Source: Alteribacillus iranensis
GTDB taxonomy: Bacteria > Bacillota > Bacilli > Bacillales > Marinococcaceae
Direction of reading: 5' to 3'
Assembly: GCF_900113025.1 (NCBI RefSeq)
Contig: NZ_FONT01000001.1
Coordinates: forward strand, 310,001-374,000
DNA: 64,000 bases
The notes under the pieces: model-generated
Told to the model about the DNA's origin: nothing
Seen by the model: the letters and a program-made list of their open reading frames with translations, nothing else
Database searches by the model: none
Program-made: the position numbers and the translations under genes
Part shown: positions 43,706-53,186 of the stretch, one piece after another
Numbering within the stretch: position 1 is the stretch's first letter
How the letters are laid out: the number at the start of each line of letters is the position of its first letter

Positions 43706-43817
43706 AAAGAAATGCCTGACACTCCTGCGGGAATAGCGAGCCAGGCGAGTCCCTAAAGGGCGGCGCCCAAAGGAGCTCGTATCTCGTCCTGCGGAAAAAG
43801 AGGGCATTTCTTTTTTT
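43706..43817 (+). terminator. ndk terminator with a repeat in its loop
   Basis: AAAGAAATGCC (43706-43716)/GGCATTTCTTT (43803-43813) followed by a T-run. The 86-nt loop contains a CTCCTGCGGGA...TCCTGCGGAA GC-rich repeat. The same stem core appears after spoIVA. Confidence 0.75.
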
Positions 43818-43825
43818 ACAAATTA

Positions 43826-44111
43826 GGTTCTGTAAAATTTGCTGGGGTTATTAAACATTTTGCTCTACGGGTTGGCTGACTCTACAGGCTCGCTTGCCGC
43901 GGGCAACGCTTCAACTTCCTCGGCAGCGCACCGCTGCCTGCGGGATTTTCAGCTGTTGCTTCGACGCACACGACGTGCTAGTGTCGGCGTTGGCCACAGG
44001 ACGTGGCCGTGTTTAGCCGACGTCCCGCAGGCGTCTCACCTGTTCGCCATCAAGCTTATTTAAGAAATGGTAGAATTAAATTCTATTCACCCCAACATTT
44101 GTTTTTGAACC
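43826..44111 (-). repeat. MITE-like element, copy 2, interrupted
   Basis: Inverse copy of 2697-2922 with the same GGTTCT ends and near-identical sequence, but 60 bp longer because of an internal insertion at 43962-44022. Confidence 0.82.
43962..44022. repeat. Mini-hairpin module insertion inside the MITE-like copy
   Basis: 61 bp absent from copy 1. On the minus strand it has GGCCACGTCCTGTGGCC, a short linker AACGCCGACACTA and GCACGTCGTGTGC, the same stem-GTCCT-stem plus AACGC linker design as the 55.5-56.3 kb arrays. Confidence 0.65.
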
Positions 44112-44124
44112 AAAAATAATAAGA

Positions 44125-44255
44125 AAGCATTCATGGAGTGATGTCTAGCTTCAGGCGCCATCGGCTCGAGGTCGCTTCAACCCGCACTGTGGCGGCAAGC
44201 CTCCTCGGCGGATCTCCAGCGCTTGTCGCCGATAGGCGGGCGCCTTGCGCTTTTC
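44125..44255 (+). repeat. TCTAGCTTCAGGCGCC-family repeat, copy 3
   Basis: 131 bp, the closest relative of the copy at 18214-18344. It ends in GCGCTTTTCTTTTT and may act as a terminator. Together with the MITE-like copy it fills the ndk-aroC gap. Confidence 0.85.
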
Positions 44256-44348
44256 TTTTTATTATCCCAAAAGCCGTGTAAGTATGTTATCATTTAATGC
44301 ATAAAAGCGTTAAAGAGATGAAGATATAGAAACAGAGGAGTGGAAATG

Positions 44349-45521
44349 ATGAGGTATTTAACAGCAGGCGAGTCACATGGCCCTCAGCAAACAACGATTA
44401 TTGAAGGCCTTCCTGCCAATATGGAATTGGTGAAAGAAGATATAAATAAGGAATTGAAGCGTCGTCAAGGCGGGTATGGCCGCGGCCGCAGAATGCAAAT
44501 TGAAAAAGACCAAGTTCAAATTGTTAGTGGTGTTCGTCACGGAAAAACTACGGGAGCTCCTGTCGCCCTTGTAGTGGAAAACGATGATTTTAAACATTGG
44601 ACGAAAATCATGGGAGCAGAGCCACTTTCTGAAGAGGAAGAAAAAGAAGTGAAACGGAAAATAAGCCGACCGCGTCCTGGACATGCTGATTTAAACGGAG
44701 CGATAAAATACGGGCATCGTGATATGAGAAACGTATTAGAGCGTTCTTCCGCCCGAGAAACGACAGCAAGAGTATGTGCTGGCGCCGTTGCAAAAAAAGT
44801 CCTCAAAACATTCGGGATTGAAGTAGGCGGTCAGGTTTTAGAAATTGGCGGCATAAAAGCTGACAATGTAACTTACAACGATATTCATGATTTACAAGAG
44901 CGTTCCGAAAACTCTCCAGTACGTTGTTTGGATGAGGAAGCAGCAGAACAGATGATGAAAGCTATTGACGACGCGAAAAAAGAAGGAGATTCAATCGGCG
45001 GTGTTGTGCAGACGGTAATCACCGGCGTGCCGATTGGACTTGGCAGTCACGTTCAATACGACCGGAAATTAGACGCTAGAATAGCTCGTTCTGTCGTCAG
45101 TATCAATGCATTTAAAGGAGTAGAAATCGGAATAGGATTTGATGCGGCGAGCATGCCGGGCAGTCAAGTACACGATGAAATTACGTGGGATAAGGAATCA
45201 GGATACGCCCGTAAAACAAATAATCTTGGCGGATTTGAGGGCGGAATGACAAATGGAATGCCCATCGTTGTGCAAGGTGTGATGAAACCAATTCCGACGC
45301 TTTATAAACCTTTACAAAGTGTAGATATCGAAACGAAAGAACCGTTTGCTGCAAGTATTGAACGCTCCGACAGCTGTGCCGTACCAGCGGCTTCTGTCGT
45401 CATGGAAAATGTCATCGCTTTTGAGGTCGCTTCCGCATTACTCGAAACGTTTGGGGCAGATCGGGTAGAGGCGATAGCAAAGAATTTGGAAGAACATAAC
45501 CGCTGGGCGCGTGAGTTTTAA
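44349..45521 (+). CDS. aroC: Chorismate synthase (B. subtilis AroF)
   Basis: 390 residues, equal to the B. subtilis protein. Converts 5-enolpyruvylshikimate-3-phosphate to chorismate using reduced FMN. The three signatures are visible: [36 protein letters not shown] and the later [30 protein letters not shown] region. ATG 44349 is eight bases from GAGGAG. First gene of the aromatic supraoperon. The gene for the preceding step (aroE, EPSP synthase) is not in the window. Confidence 0.96.
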   Translation: MRYLTAGESHGPQQTTIIEGLPANMELVKEDINKELKRRQGGYGRGRRMQIEKDQVQIVSGVRHGKTTGAPVALVVENDDFKHWTKIMGAEPLSEEEEKEVKRKISRPRPGHADLNGAIKYGHRDMRNVLERSSARETTARVCAGAVAKKVLKTFGIEVGGQVLEIGGIKADNVTYNDIHDLQERSENSPVRCLDEEAAEQMMKAIDDAKKEGDSIGGVVQTVITGVPIGLGSHVQYDRKLDARIARSVVSINAFKGVEIGIGFDAASMPGSQVHDEITWDKESGYARKTNNLGGFEGGMTNGMPIVVQGVMKPIPTLYKPLQSVDIETKEPFAASIERSDSCAVPAASVVMENVIAFEVASALLETFGADRVEAIAKNLEEHNRWAREF

Positions 45522-45522
45522 T

Positions 45523-46614
45523 ATGGAAGAGCTGGTGGTGACGACAGATCATACATCGTACCCTGTTTTTATTGGAGAAGGAATAAGACACCAATGCTCA
45601 TCTCTCTTATACGATATATTGAAAGAGAGAAGCAAAGTATTGATCATCACAGATGAAACAGTAGCAGAACTCTATGCCGATGACGTCGTAAGAAGTGTGT
45701 CTAACGCCCTTTCAGCCGGGGTATGTAAAGTGCCGTCTGGAGAAACATCCAAATCAATGGATGTGTATCATAAAGTAATGACAGCATGTATTCAAGAAGG
45801 CTTGGACCGTCAATCAATAATTATAGCTTTAGGTGGCGGAGTGATTGGCGATTTAGCAGGTTTTGCTGCCGCTACGTATATGAGAGGCATCCCTTTTATT
45901 CAGATGCCGACCACTCTTTTGGCACAAGATAGCAGTGTCGGAGGGAAAACAGGTATTAATCACGAGCTCGGCAAGAACCTGATCGGCGCGTTTCATCAGC
46001 CGGCAGCTGTTTTATATGACACGGAGACCTTACACACTCTTCCTGATAAAGAGTGGCGGTCAGGTTTTGCAGAAATGATCAAACATGCTTATATCAAAGA
46101 TCCTGAATTCCTAACATGGCTGAAAGAAAATGTTCATTCGTTGGAGGATATAAAAGATAGCCAACTTCTCCGTTTTTTGAAACGATCTATTGCGATTAAG
46201 GCAGAGATTGTGAAGGAAGATGAAAAAGAAAGCGGTGTTAGAGCGTTTCTTAATTTCGGTCATACTCTTGGTCATGCAGTCGAAAAAGAATCAGGGTACG
46301 GGGGCATGACACATGGGGAAGCAGTGGCGGCTGGAATGATATTTGCTATGAAAGTTAGCAATAGATTAGGTTATTCAAAGTGGGACGTAACCCAAGAAGC
46401 AGAATGGCTAAAAGCGCTTGGCTACCCAATTGAAGCCCCCTCGCAATATTCCTCTCATCAATTAATTGAGGTAATGAAAAATGACAAGAAGGCTAGTAAA
46501 GGGAACATCACATTTGTCCTGTTAGAAAAGCCGGGTAGTCCTTTTTTAGAAACGGTAGATGAACGCACGTTAGCTCATATATTGGAGGAAACGAAAGAAG
46601 GAGGGGTTATATGA
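45523..46614 (+). CDS. aroB: 3-dehydroquinate synthase
   Basis: 363 residues. Second step of the shikimate pathway, NAD- and metal-dependent. ALGGGVIGDLAGFAAATYMRG, PTTLLAQDSSVGGKTGINH (two pieces), GFAEMIKHAYIKD and NFGHTLGHAVE (zinc ligands) are present. ATG 45523 starts two bases after the aroC stop; no strong ribosome site, so translational coupling is likely. Overlaps aroH by 4 bp. Confidence 0.95.
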   Translation: MEELVVTTDHTSYPVFIGEGIRHQCSSLLYDILKERSKVLIITDETVAELYADDVVRSVSNALSAGVCKVPSGETSKSMDVYHKVMTACIQEGLDRQSIIIALGGGVIGDLAGFAAATYMRGIPFIQMPTTLLAQDSSVGGKTGINHELGKNLIGAFHQPAAVLYDTETLHTLPDKEWRSGFAEMIKHAYIKDPEFLTWLKENVHSLEDIKDSQLLRFLKRSIAIKAEIVKEDEKESGVRAFLNFGHTLGHAVEKESGYGGMTHGEAVAAGMIFAMKVSNRLGYSKWDVTQEAEWLKALGYPIEAPSQYSSHQLIEVMKNDKKASKGNITFVLLEKPGSPFLETVDERTLAHILEETKEGGVI

Positions 46615-46985
46615 TTCGGGGTGTACGTGGAGCAACAACGATCAAGAAGGATCAAGAGGAAGAAGTTGTTCAGGCGACGAAAGAATTGCTTGATGAAATG
46701 ATTTCGGCCAATGATTTGGATCCAGAAAAAGTGTCGCATATTTGGTTTACCGTGACGTCAGACATTCAGTCAGCATTTCCAGCAAAAGCAGCGCGTTTAA
46801 TTGCTGGCTGGCAGTTTGTTCCTGTTATGTGCGCTCAGGAAATCCCGGTGCCGGGAAGTTTACCCCTGTGTGTACGTATCATGTTGAGTGCGGAGCTGGA
46901 TAAATCACAAAAAGACGTTCAGCATGTGTATTTAAATGAAGCGGTGCGCCTTCGTCCTGATTTAGGATTGACAAATAAGAAGTAG
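46611..46985 (+). CDS. aroH: Chorismate mutase, AroH type
   Basis: 124 residues. Converts chorismate to prephenate; trimeric AroH fold. MIRGVRGATTIKKDQEEEV, WFTVTSDIQSAFPAKAARL, PVMCAQEIPVPGSLPLCVRI include the active-site Arg, Glu and Cys residues known from B. subtilis AroH. ATGA overlap with aroB. The trp promoter lies in its last codons. Confidence 0.95.
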   Translation: MIRGVRGATTIKKDQEEEVVQATKELLDEMISANDLDPEKVSHIWFTVTSDIQSAFPAKAARLIAGWQFVPVMCAQEIPVPGSLPLCVRIMLSAELDKSQKDVQHVYLNEAVRLRPDLGLTNKK

Positions 46986-46997
46986 ACGATGTACTAT
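46968..46997 (+). promoter_or_regulatory. Promoter of the trp operon
   Basis: TTGACA (46968-46973), 18-bp spacer, TACTAT (46992-46997). It overlaps the end of aroH and would start RNA at the first triplets of the TRAP site. Confidence 0.65.
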
Positions 46998-47002
46998 GAA
47001 AG

Positions 47003-47085
47003 TAGATTAGTTGAGTGAAGTAATAAAATGAGAAAATAGAGCAGAGCGCAGTGAGTTGAGGAGAGCAGAGAATAGCTGAGCGGAG
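47003..47085 (+). promoter_or_regulatory. TRAP-binding site of the trp leader
   Basis: At least eleven GAG/TAG triplets. Seven lie at exact 5-nt spacing (47053, 47058, 47063, 47068, 47073, 47078, 47083) and more upstream (47003, 47008, 47013, 47030, 47039, 47044). Tryptophan-loaded TRAP, encoded by mtrB, would wrap this RNA and prevent the antiterminator formed between AGTTTCA (47084-47090) and TGAAACT in the terminator. Confidence 0.9.
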
Positions 47086-47106
47086 TTTCATTACATTTGT
47101 CCGTTG

Positions 47107-47136
47107 AGCCTGAAACTGGTCGTTTCAGGCTTTAAT
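47107..47136 (+). terminator. trp attenuator terminator
   Basis: AGCCTGAAAC/GTTTCAGGCT perfect 10-bp stem with a 5-nt loop and a short T-run, 80 bp before trpE. Confidence 0.9.
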
Positions 47137-47217
47137 ATATTATATACGCTTAGTTTTGAATGTTTGAACGAATAAACCTCTCTCTTTCCCCCTGCTCTCT
47201 CGATAAGAGGTGAGCCT

Positions 47218-48759
47218 ATGTCCGAGACATCATTTGCATCCTTTCAATATCAATCTTCCCATTACAATATGGTCCCTTACGTGAGGCGTTTTTTTACGGA
47301 TACGATCACGCCGATAGAGATGTATCAATGTTTTAAAGAGGAAGCAGTGTTTCTTTTAGAAAGTAAAGATGAAGCATCGCCGTGGTCCCGCTATTCTTTT
47401 TTGGGGCTGTCTCCACAGTACCAGATTACAGATACAGACGGTTTATACCAGTTTCAAGATAAAGACGGAACGGTCTTGATAGAAAGTGAAGATCTTGCCA
47501 TCAGCTTTGATAAGGCCATTCGCCATCTGCACCCAGCGCCTCCAGAAGTAAGCATTCCTTTTAAAGGCGGGGCAGTTGGAGTTATTCCTTACGATAGTGT
47601 AGAAGATTTCGAGACAGGACTGAAAGAGGACGGAGCATCTACAAAAGAAGAAAGCGTTCATTTGATGTTTTGCCAAACCTTGATTGCATTAGACCATGAA
47701 ACAAAGGAACTTACTTTTATTTATTATGAATCGAATCGGGAGGCAGACGCTTCCATTCGGTACGATCATGCACAGATTCATGTTGCCCGATTGATGAATC
47801 AATTGGCTAAAACGAAACATTCCGATTCAGCTTTTATACCACCGATGGTTTTGTCACATGGCTATGATTATGAAAAAGTTGCTTCAAATTATCCGAAAGA
47901 TAAATTTATTAATGACGTAGAAAAAATTAAAGAGTACATTAAAGCAGGAGATGTTTTCCAAGCTGTTTTATCGCAGCGTTTTGAAAAAGAGATTACGGTA
48001 GACGCGTTTGATATTTATAGAGCTCTCCGTATGATTAATCCTTCCCCGTATATGTTTTACTTAAAGTTAGGGGATACGGAAGTGGTAGGAAGTTCACCTG
48101 AACGCTTAATCCAAGTACAGGATAAACATTTGGAAATTCATCCAATTGCAGGAACGAGAAAGCGCGGAGAGACAGCAGAGGAAGATGACGAATTAAGCGC
48201 TGACTTATTAAACGATGAAAAAGAAATTGCTGAACATTACATGTTAGTAGACTTAGCACGAAATGACGTGGGGCGGGCCGCAGAATATGGATCAGTAGAA
48301 ACCCCTGTATTATTAGAGATCGGTAAGTTTTCACATGTGATTCATATTATATCTAAGGTTACAGGCAGGCTGGCAAAAGGCATCCAACCGATTGAAGCAT
48401 TACAAGCCTCATTTCCGGCAGGGACTGTTTCGGGGGCTCCTAAGTTTCGGGCAATGGAAATCTTGAAAGAGCTAGAGCCAGAGCCGCGCGGTATATATGC
48501 GGGGGCTGTGTGTTACCTTGGGTTTGACGGAAATATTGATTCATGCATTGCGATTCGTACGATGATTGTGAAAGGAAATAAAGCCCGCGTGCAGGCGGGA
48601 GCTGGAATTGTAGCAGACTCGGTACCGGAGAAAGAGTATGAAGAGACCCAAAACAAAGCAGCTGCATTGTTAAAAGCAATAGAAGCGGCTGAGAATATGT
48701 TTGGTAGCTTAGAGGAGGAGAGCAGAGATGATAAAAGAGCTGTTGAACGAGTGTATTGA
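47218..48759 (+). CDS. trpE: Anthranilate synthase component I
   Basis: 513 residues. Makes anthranilate from chorismate and ammonia or glutamine. LLESKDEASPWSRYSFLGLS, with its LLES-type motif, is the tryptophan feedback region; IKAGDVFQAVLSQRF, SPSPYMFYLKL-like NPSPYMFYL, EIHPIAGTRKRG and SFPAGTVSGAPKFRAMEILKE (two pieces) are catalytic. No trpG partner in this operon, so a shared PabA-type subunit elsewhere is expected as in B. subtilis. The ATG follows AAGAGGTGAG. The 3' end overlaps trpD by 32 bp. Confidence 0.96.
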   Translation: MSETSFASFQYQSSHYNMVPYVRRFFTDTITPIEMYQCFKEEAVFLLESKDEASPWSRYSFLGLSPQYQITDTDGLYQFQDKDGTVLIESEDLAISFDKAIRHLHPAPPEVSIPFKGGAVGVIPYDSVEDFETGLKEDGASTKEESVHLMFCQTLIALDHETKELTFIYYESNREADASIRYDHAQIHVARLMNQLAKTKHSDSAFIPPMVLSHGYDYEKVASNYPKDKFINDVEKIKEYIKAGDVFQAVLSQRFEKEITVDAFDIYRALRMINPSPYMFYLKLGDTEVVGSSPERLIQVQDKHLEIHPIAGTRKRGETAEEDDELSADLLNDEKEIAEHYMLVDLARNDVGRAAEYGSVETPVLLEIGKFSHVIHIISKVTGRLAKGIQPIEALQASFPAGTVSGAPKFRAMEILKELEPEPRGIYAGAVCYLGFDGNIDSCIAIRTMIVKGNKARVQAGAGIVADSVPEKEYEETQNKAAALLKAIEAAENMFGSLEEESRDDKRAVERVY

Positions 48760-49753
48760 AGGGAAAACGCTAACGGAAGAAGAAGCAAAACAAGTGATGG
48801 ATGAGATCATGGGAGGAAATGCTACGCAAAGCCAAATTGCAAGCCTGCTAACTGTTCTTCGGTTCAGAGGAGAGACCGTAGATGAAATGACCGGCTTTAC
48901 ACGTTCAATGCGGGAGCATGCGGTGAGTATTCCCCATCGCGAAGATTTCGTCGTGGATACGTGCGGCACAGGTGGAGATTTAAGTTCAACCTATAACATA
49001 TCCACAGCATCAGCGATTGGTTTGTCTTCTCTCGGTGTGAAAGTAGCTAAGCATGGAAATCGTTCGGTTTCTTCGAAAAGCGGAAGTGCGGATGTACTGG
49101 AACAACTAGGACTCCCGGTGCAAACCAACCCTGAAGATGCAGCTTTGTCTTTAGAAGATACGAACATGGCGTTTTTATATGCGCCGCTCTACCATGTGGC
49201 GATGAAGCATGCTGTGTCTCCACGTAAAGAAATTGGGTTCCGAACAATTTTTAACATTCTCGGCCCATTAACGAACCCGGCAAACGCTAACGCACAACTC
49301 GTTGGTGTGTTTAACAAAGACTACGGTTTAAAAATGGCTCAAACGTTACAGCGGCTCGGCACTGAAAGAGCTATGTTCGTAACTGGGGAAGATGGCTTAG
49401 ATGAAATCACGATATCCGGCAAGACGTATGTTACAGAACTAACAGATGGAGAAATCCAACAATATACGATTATGCCAGAAGATTTCGGGCTGGAAAGAGC
49501 TCCATTACGCGACGTCCAAGTGGAGACGTCTACGGAAAGTGCAAACTTAATAGAAGAAATGTTTGCTGGAAAGAGGGATGGCGCAGCAAAAGATATCCTC
49601 GTGTTAAATATGGCGGCGGGATTATACGTAGCCAATGCTGTTTCTTCTCTTCAAGAAGGTGTTCATAAAGCGAAATCGGCTATAGAAAAAGGAATTCCTT
49701 TTCAACAGCTCTCAGATTTAAAGAAAGCAAAGGTGGAAAGACAGCATGCTTGA
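48728..49753 (+). CDS. trpD: Anthranilate phosphoribosyltransferase
   Basis: 341 residues. Adds phosphoribosyl to anthranilate. VDTCGTGGDLSSTYNIST (PRPP loop), VAKHGNRSVSSKSGSADVLE and FRTIFNILGPLTNPA are the standard blocks. GGAGGAG within trpE gives the ribosome site. Overlaps trpC by 8 bp. Confidence 0.96.
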   Translation: MIKELLNECIEGKTLTEEEAKQVMDEIMGGNATQSQIASLLTVLRFRGETVDEMTGFTRSMREHAVSIPHREDFVVDTCGTGGDLSSTYNISTASAIGLSSLGVKVAKHGNRSVSSKSGSADVLEQLGLPVQTNPEDAALSLEDTNMAFLYAPLYHVAMKHAVSPRKEIGFRTIFNILGPLTNPANANAQLVGVFNKDYGLKMAQTLQRLGTERAMFVTGEDGLDEITISGKTYVTELTDGEIQQYTIMPEDFGLERAPLRDVQVETSTESANLIEEMFAGKRDGAAKDILVLNMAAGLYVANAVSSLQEGVHKAKSAIEKGIPFQQLSDLKKAKVERQHA

Positions 49754-50519
49754 TAAAATACTCCAAACAAAAATCTCAGAAATTAACAATATAAAACTAC
49801 CTGAACAAGTTTCGACTACAACGTATTCGTTAAGAGATGCGTTAGTGAAAGAGAACGAAGTACAGGTAATTGCCGAAGTGAAAAAAGCCTCTCCATCGAA
49901 AGGGTTAATTCGTTCTGATTTTGATCCTGTAACGATTGCTAAATCTTACGAAAGAGGCGGTGCTGCTGCTTTGTCTGTGTTGACAGATGTAGAGTATTTT
50001 CAAGGCAGCAAAGACTATTTAACTTCGGTGAAGCAGGAGGTAGGTCTTCCTGTATTGAGAAAAGACTTCATCATTGATTCGGTGCAAGTTGAAGAAAGTG
50101 TCCGTATCGGTGCTGACGCTATATTATTAATCGCTGCCGCCTTAGAAACGAATCAACTACACGAGCTTTACGAAGAGGCTTATGAAAAAGGGTTGGAAGT
50201 GTTGGTGGAATTTCATTCAGAAGAAGAACTTGAACGTGTGCTTCATGCGTTTAAACCTGATATAATTGGAGTAAACAATCGCGACCTTCGCACATTCCAT
50301 ACGACTCTCCAAACGACAGAACAGCTAAAGAAACACATTCCTTCCGGCAGTGTGTTTGTCAGTGAAAGCGGCATTTATTCTTACCAGGATATTCAGTATG
50401 TTCAAAAACAAGGAGCAAATGCAGTACTAGTAGGAGAGTCGTTAATGCGGCAAGAAAATGTAGAACAGGCTGTGCGATTGCTGAAGGGTGAAGAAAGTCA
50501 TGAATCGTCCACGCTTTAA
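49746..50519 (+). CDS. trpC: Indole-3-glycerol phosphate synthase
   Basis: 257 residues, TIM barrel. VIAEVKKASPSKGLI (catalytic lysine), ALSVLTDVEYFQGS, LRKDFIIDSVQV, VEFHSEEEL, GVNNRDLRTF and VSESGIYS are present in order. Catalyses ring closure of the carboxyphenylamino intermediate with loss of CO2. Overlaps trpD and trpF. Confidence 0.96.
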   Translation: MLDKILQTKISEINNIKLPEQVSTTTYSLRDALVKENEVQVIAEVKKASPSKGLIRSDFDPVTIAKSYERGGAAALSVLTDVEYFQGSKDYLTSVKQEVGLPVLRKDFIIDSVQVEESVRIGADAILLIAAALETNQLHELYEEAYEKGLEVLVEFHSEEELERVLHAFKPDIIGVNNRDLRTFHTTLQTTEQLKKHIPSGSVFVSESGIYSYQDIQYVQKQGANAVLVGESLMRQENVEQAVRLLKGEESHESSTL

Positions 50520-51144
50520 ACTCTGTGGATTGCAGTCAGAGCAAGATGTTATAACAGCAAGCAGTTCACAAGCTGACTACGTCGGTTTTGTTTTTGCGGA
50601 AAGTAAAAGACAAGTCAAACCTGAAGATGCTGCTTCCTGGCTTGAAAGGCACGAGCTGCCTGGTAAGAAGGTGGCAGCTCTTTTTGTTAATGCCAGCCCG
50701 CAGGAAATAAAGCAGACATCGTCTGTGTTACGCCCGGATATTATCCAGCTTCATGGAGCGGAATCTCCTGAACAAGTGCAGCAAATAAAAGACGCCATGG
50801 CGGAAGATGTCTGGAAAGCATTACCCCACAATGATTATACTCTTGAAAAGATGAAAGATTATGCATCTATTGTTGATGGTTTTGTGATTGATGCAAAAGT
50901 AAAAGGGGCCTGGGGAGGAACAGGACAGCAGTTCGACTGGTCGCATGTTCCTGACTACGTGACATTTGGAAAGGAATCAGGCATCCCTGTACTTATTGCT
51001 GGCGGAATCAACCCAACGAATATAAAGAAACTTCTCGTTTACGAGCCGTGGGGAGTCGATCTCTCGAGCGGAGCTGAAAAAGATGGACGGAAAGACAAAC
51101 AACGACTGAGAGATTTAGAAGAGGAGCTAATGAAAAATGTCTAA
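50500..51144 (+). CDS. trpF: Phosphoribosylanthranilate isomerase
   Basis: 214 residues, TIM barrel. [12 protein letters not shown] (the family KxCGxxxxxD with the catalytic cysteine), [41 protein letters not shown] and [10 protein letters not shown] are visible. ATG 50500 is preceded by GAAGGGTGAAG; GTG 50488 is an alternative. Overlaps trpC by 20 bp and trpB by 8 bp. Confidence 0.94.
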   Translation: MNRPRFKLCGLQSEQDVITASSSQADYVGFVFAESKRQVKPEDAASWLERHELPGKKVAALFVNASPQEIKQTSSVLRPDIIQLHGAESPEQVQQIKDAMAEDVWKALPHNDYTLEKMKDYASIVDGFVIDAKVKGAWGGTGQQFDWSHVPDYVTFGKESGIPVLIAGGINPTNIKKLLVYEPWGVDLSSGAEKDGRKDKQRLRDLEEELMKNV

Positions 51145-52336
51145 TTTTTATCCTGATGAAAACGGACGGTTTGGTTCATTTGGCGGTAAATTCGTTCCGG
51201 AAACACTGATGTATGCTATTGATGAATTAGAATTATCGTTAGAAGATGCTTTAGCCGACGACAGTTTTATTAATGAGTACAAACATACTTTAATGGAATA
51301 TGCAGGTCGCCCCACGCCGTTGACATATGCCAGCAGACTTTCAGAGCAATTAGGCGGTGCGAAAATATACTTAAAAAGAGAAGATCTTCTTCATACAGGC
51401 GCTCATAAACTAAACAATGCAGTCGGACAAGCCTTGCTTGCACAAAGAATGGGAAAAAAGAAAATTGTAGCCGAAACGGGTGCCGGCCAGCATGGTGTCG
51501 CAACAGCAACAGTTTGCGCACGTCTCGGTCTTGAATGCAAAGTCTTCATGGGCGAAGAAGATATGCGCCGTCAGGAACTGAATGTCTTTCGAATGGAACT
51601 GTTAGGAGCGGAAGTCATACCTGCTACGTCAGGAAGCAGAACATTGAAAGACGCCACAAATGAAGCGATACGTTATTGGGTGGCGAACGTTGAAGATACG
51701 TTTTACTTAATCGGTTCTGTAGTCGGCCCTCACCCATATCCACGCATGGTTCGAGATTTCCAGCGAATTATCGGTGATGAAACAAAAGAGCAATTAAGGG
51801 AAATAGAATCATCTTTACCGGATGTAATTACCGCTTGTGTCGGCGGCGGTAGTAATGCAATCGGGATGTTCTATCCTTTTCTTGAAGATGACGTCAAGCT
51901 GTTTGGCGCAGAAGCCGCAGGTAAAGGGCTTTCGACGGAAAAACATGCGGCGACGATCACAAAAGGAACAAAAGGTGTCATTCATGGTTCTCTTACTTAT
52001 TTAATTCAAGACGAGCATGGTCAAATTATTGAACCGTATTCTATCTCTGCAGGCTTGGATTATCCTGGAATCGGACCGGAACATGCGCACTTAGCCGAAA
52101 GTGGACGTGTTAGTTATGAAGGAGTGACAGATGCAGAAGCATTGGAAGCACTCACTCTGTTGTCTAAGGCAGAAGGAATACTTCCGGCTATCGAATCGGC
52201 CCATGCTCTCCACTTGGCATTTGAAAAAGCGAAACAAATGACTTCTGATGAGATATTAGTTGTGTGTTTATCAGGCCGCGGAGACAAAGATGTAAATTCT
52301 ATAAAAGCAGCTATGGAAAAGGAGTCTCACGAATGA
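51137..52336 (+). CDS. trpB: Tryptophan synthase beta chain
   Basis: 399 residues. PLP enzyme joining indole and serine. [11 protein letters not shown] at the start, PLP lysine in [48 protein letters not shown] and the closing LSGRGDKDV are intact. Forms the alpha2-beta2 complex with TrpA encoded next (ATGA overlap). Confidence 0.97.
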   Translation: MSNFYPDENGRFGSFGGKFVPETLMYAIDELELSLEDALADDSFINEYKHTLMEYAGRPTPLTYASRLSEQLGGAKIYLKREDLLHTGAHKLNNAVGQALLAQRMGKKKIVAETGAGQHGVATATVCARLGLECKVFMGEEDMRRQELNVFRMELLGAEVIPATSGSRTLKDATNEAIRYWVANVEDTFYLIGSVVGPHPYPRMVRDFQRIIGDETKEQLREIESSLPDVITACVGGGSNAIGMFYPFLEDDVKLFGAEAAGKGLSTEKHAATITKGTKGVIHGSLTYLIQDEHGQIIEPYSISAGLDYPGIGPEHAHLAESGRVSYEGVTDAEALEALTLLSKAEGILPAIESAHALHLAFEKAKQMTSDEILVVCLSGRGDKDVNSIKAAMEKESHE

Positions 52337-53139
52337 GTAAAAATCGCGTATTGGAAGCAGCTTCATCTGCAACATACCCTTTGTTTATTCCATTTATAAT
52401 GGCCGGAGATCCTAATGAAGAAGCGACGATTGAGCTGGCTTTGTCACTCGAAGATGCGGGTGCTCATATTCTTGAACTTGGCATACCGTACTCTGACCCG
52501 CTAGCTGATGGGCCAGTACTTCAGGAATCTGCAAAGCGTGCTCTTCTTGGGGGAATGAACTTAAAGAAAGCAATAGACCTCGTACCGGTTATGAGACAAA
52601 GAGGTTTAACCATTCCTGTTATTATATTCACGTATTATAACCCTGTTTTGCAAATGGAAGAAGAAACATTTCTACATGCTACTAAAGAGGCTGGGGCGGA
52701 TGGGATTTTAATTCCTGATCTCCCGTATGAAGAGAGCAGAAATATAAGCGCAGCTGCAAAAGAACGAGGGTTGGCGAATATCTCTCTTGTCGCTCCCACA
52801 TCGGCAACGCGTGTCGAAACGATCGCCAAAGAAGCAGAAGGATTTTTGTACTGCGTCTCCAGTGTTGGCGTCACAGGGACGAGAGATACTTTTTCTCCAG
52901 AAGTATATTCTTTTGTAAATCAAGTGAAACAACATAGTCATGTCCCTGTTGCTGTCGGATTTGGCATATCTAGAAGAGAGCACGTGGAAAGTTTAAAAGA
53001 TGTAAGTGACGGCGTGATTGTAGGAAGTGCAATTATGAAACAAGTTCAAGCTCATGTAGATGATTTGGCTAATAGCAGCACACGTCAAAATGCGTTAGAT
53101 CAAATAAAAGGGTTTGTGTCTTCTCTCATTTCATCGTAA
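52333..53139 (+). CDS. trpA: Tryptophan synthase alpha chain
   Basis: 268 residues. Cleaves indoleglycerol phosphate to indole. [36 protein letters not shown] (catalytic Glu and Asp), [33 protein letters not shown] and [12 protein letters not shown] are present. ATG 52333 has AAGGAG upstream inside trpB. No terminator follows, so transcription continues to hisC. Confidence 0.96.
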   Translation: MSKNRVLEAASSATYPLFIPFIMAGDPNEEATIELALSLEDAGAHILELGIPYSDPLADGPVLQESAKRALLGGMNLKKAIDLVPVMRQRGLTIPVIIFTYYNPVLQMEEETFLHATKEAGADGILIPDLPYEESRNISAAAKERGLANISLVAPTSATRVETIAKEAEGFLYCVSSVGVTGTRDTFSPEVYSFVNQVKQHSHVPVAVGFGISRREHVESLKDVSDGVIVGSAIMKQVQAHVDDLANSSTRQNALDQIKGFVSSLISS

Positions 53140-53186
53140 CATGGAAAGATAGAGATTGATTATATATCATGAGAGGTGCACGAATA

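Noticed and set aside
43839-44063. 74-aa open frame within the MITE-like copy
   Set aside because: Lies wholly inside a non-coding repeat; the equivalent frame is not kept in the other copy.
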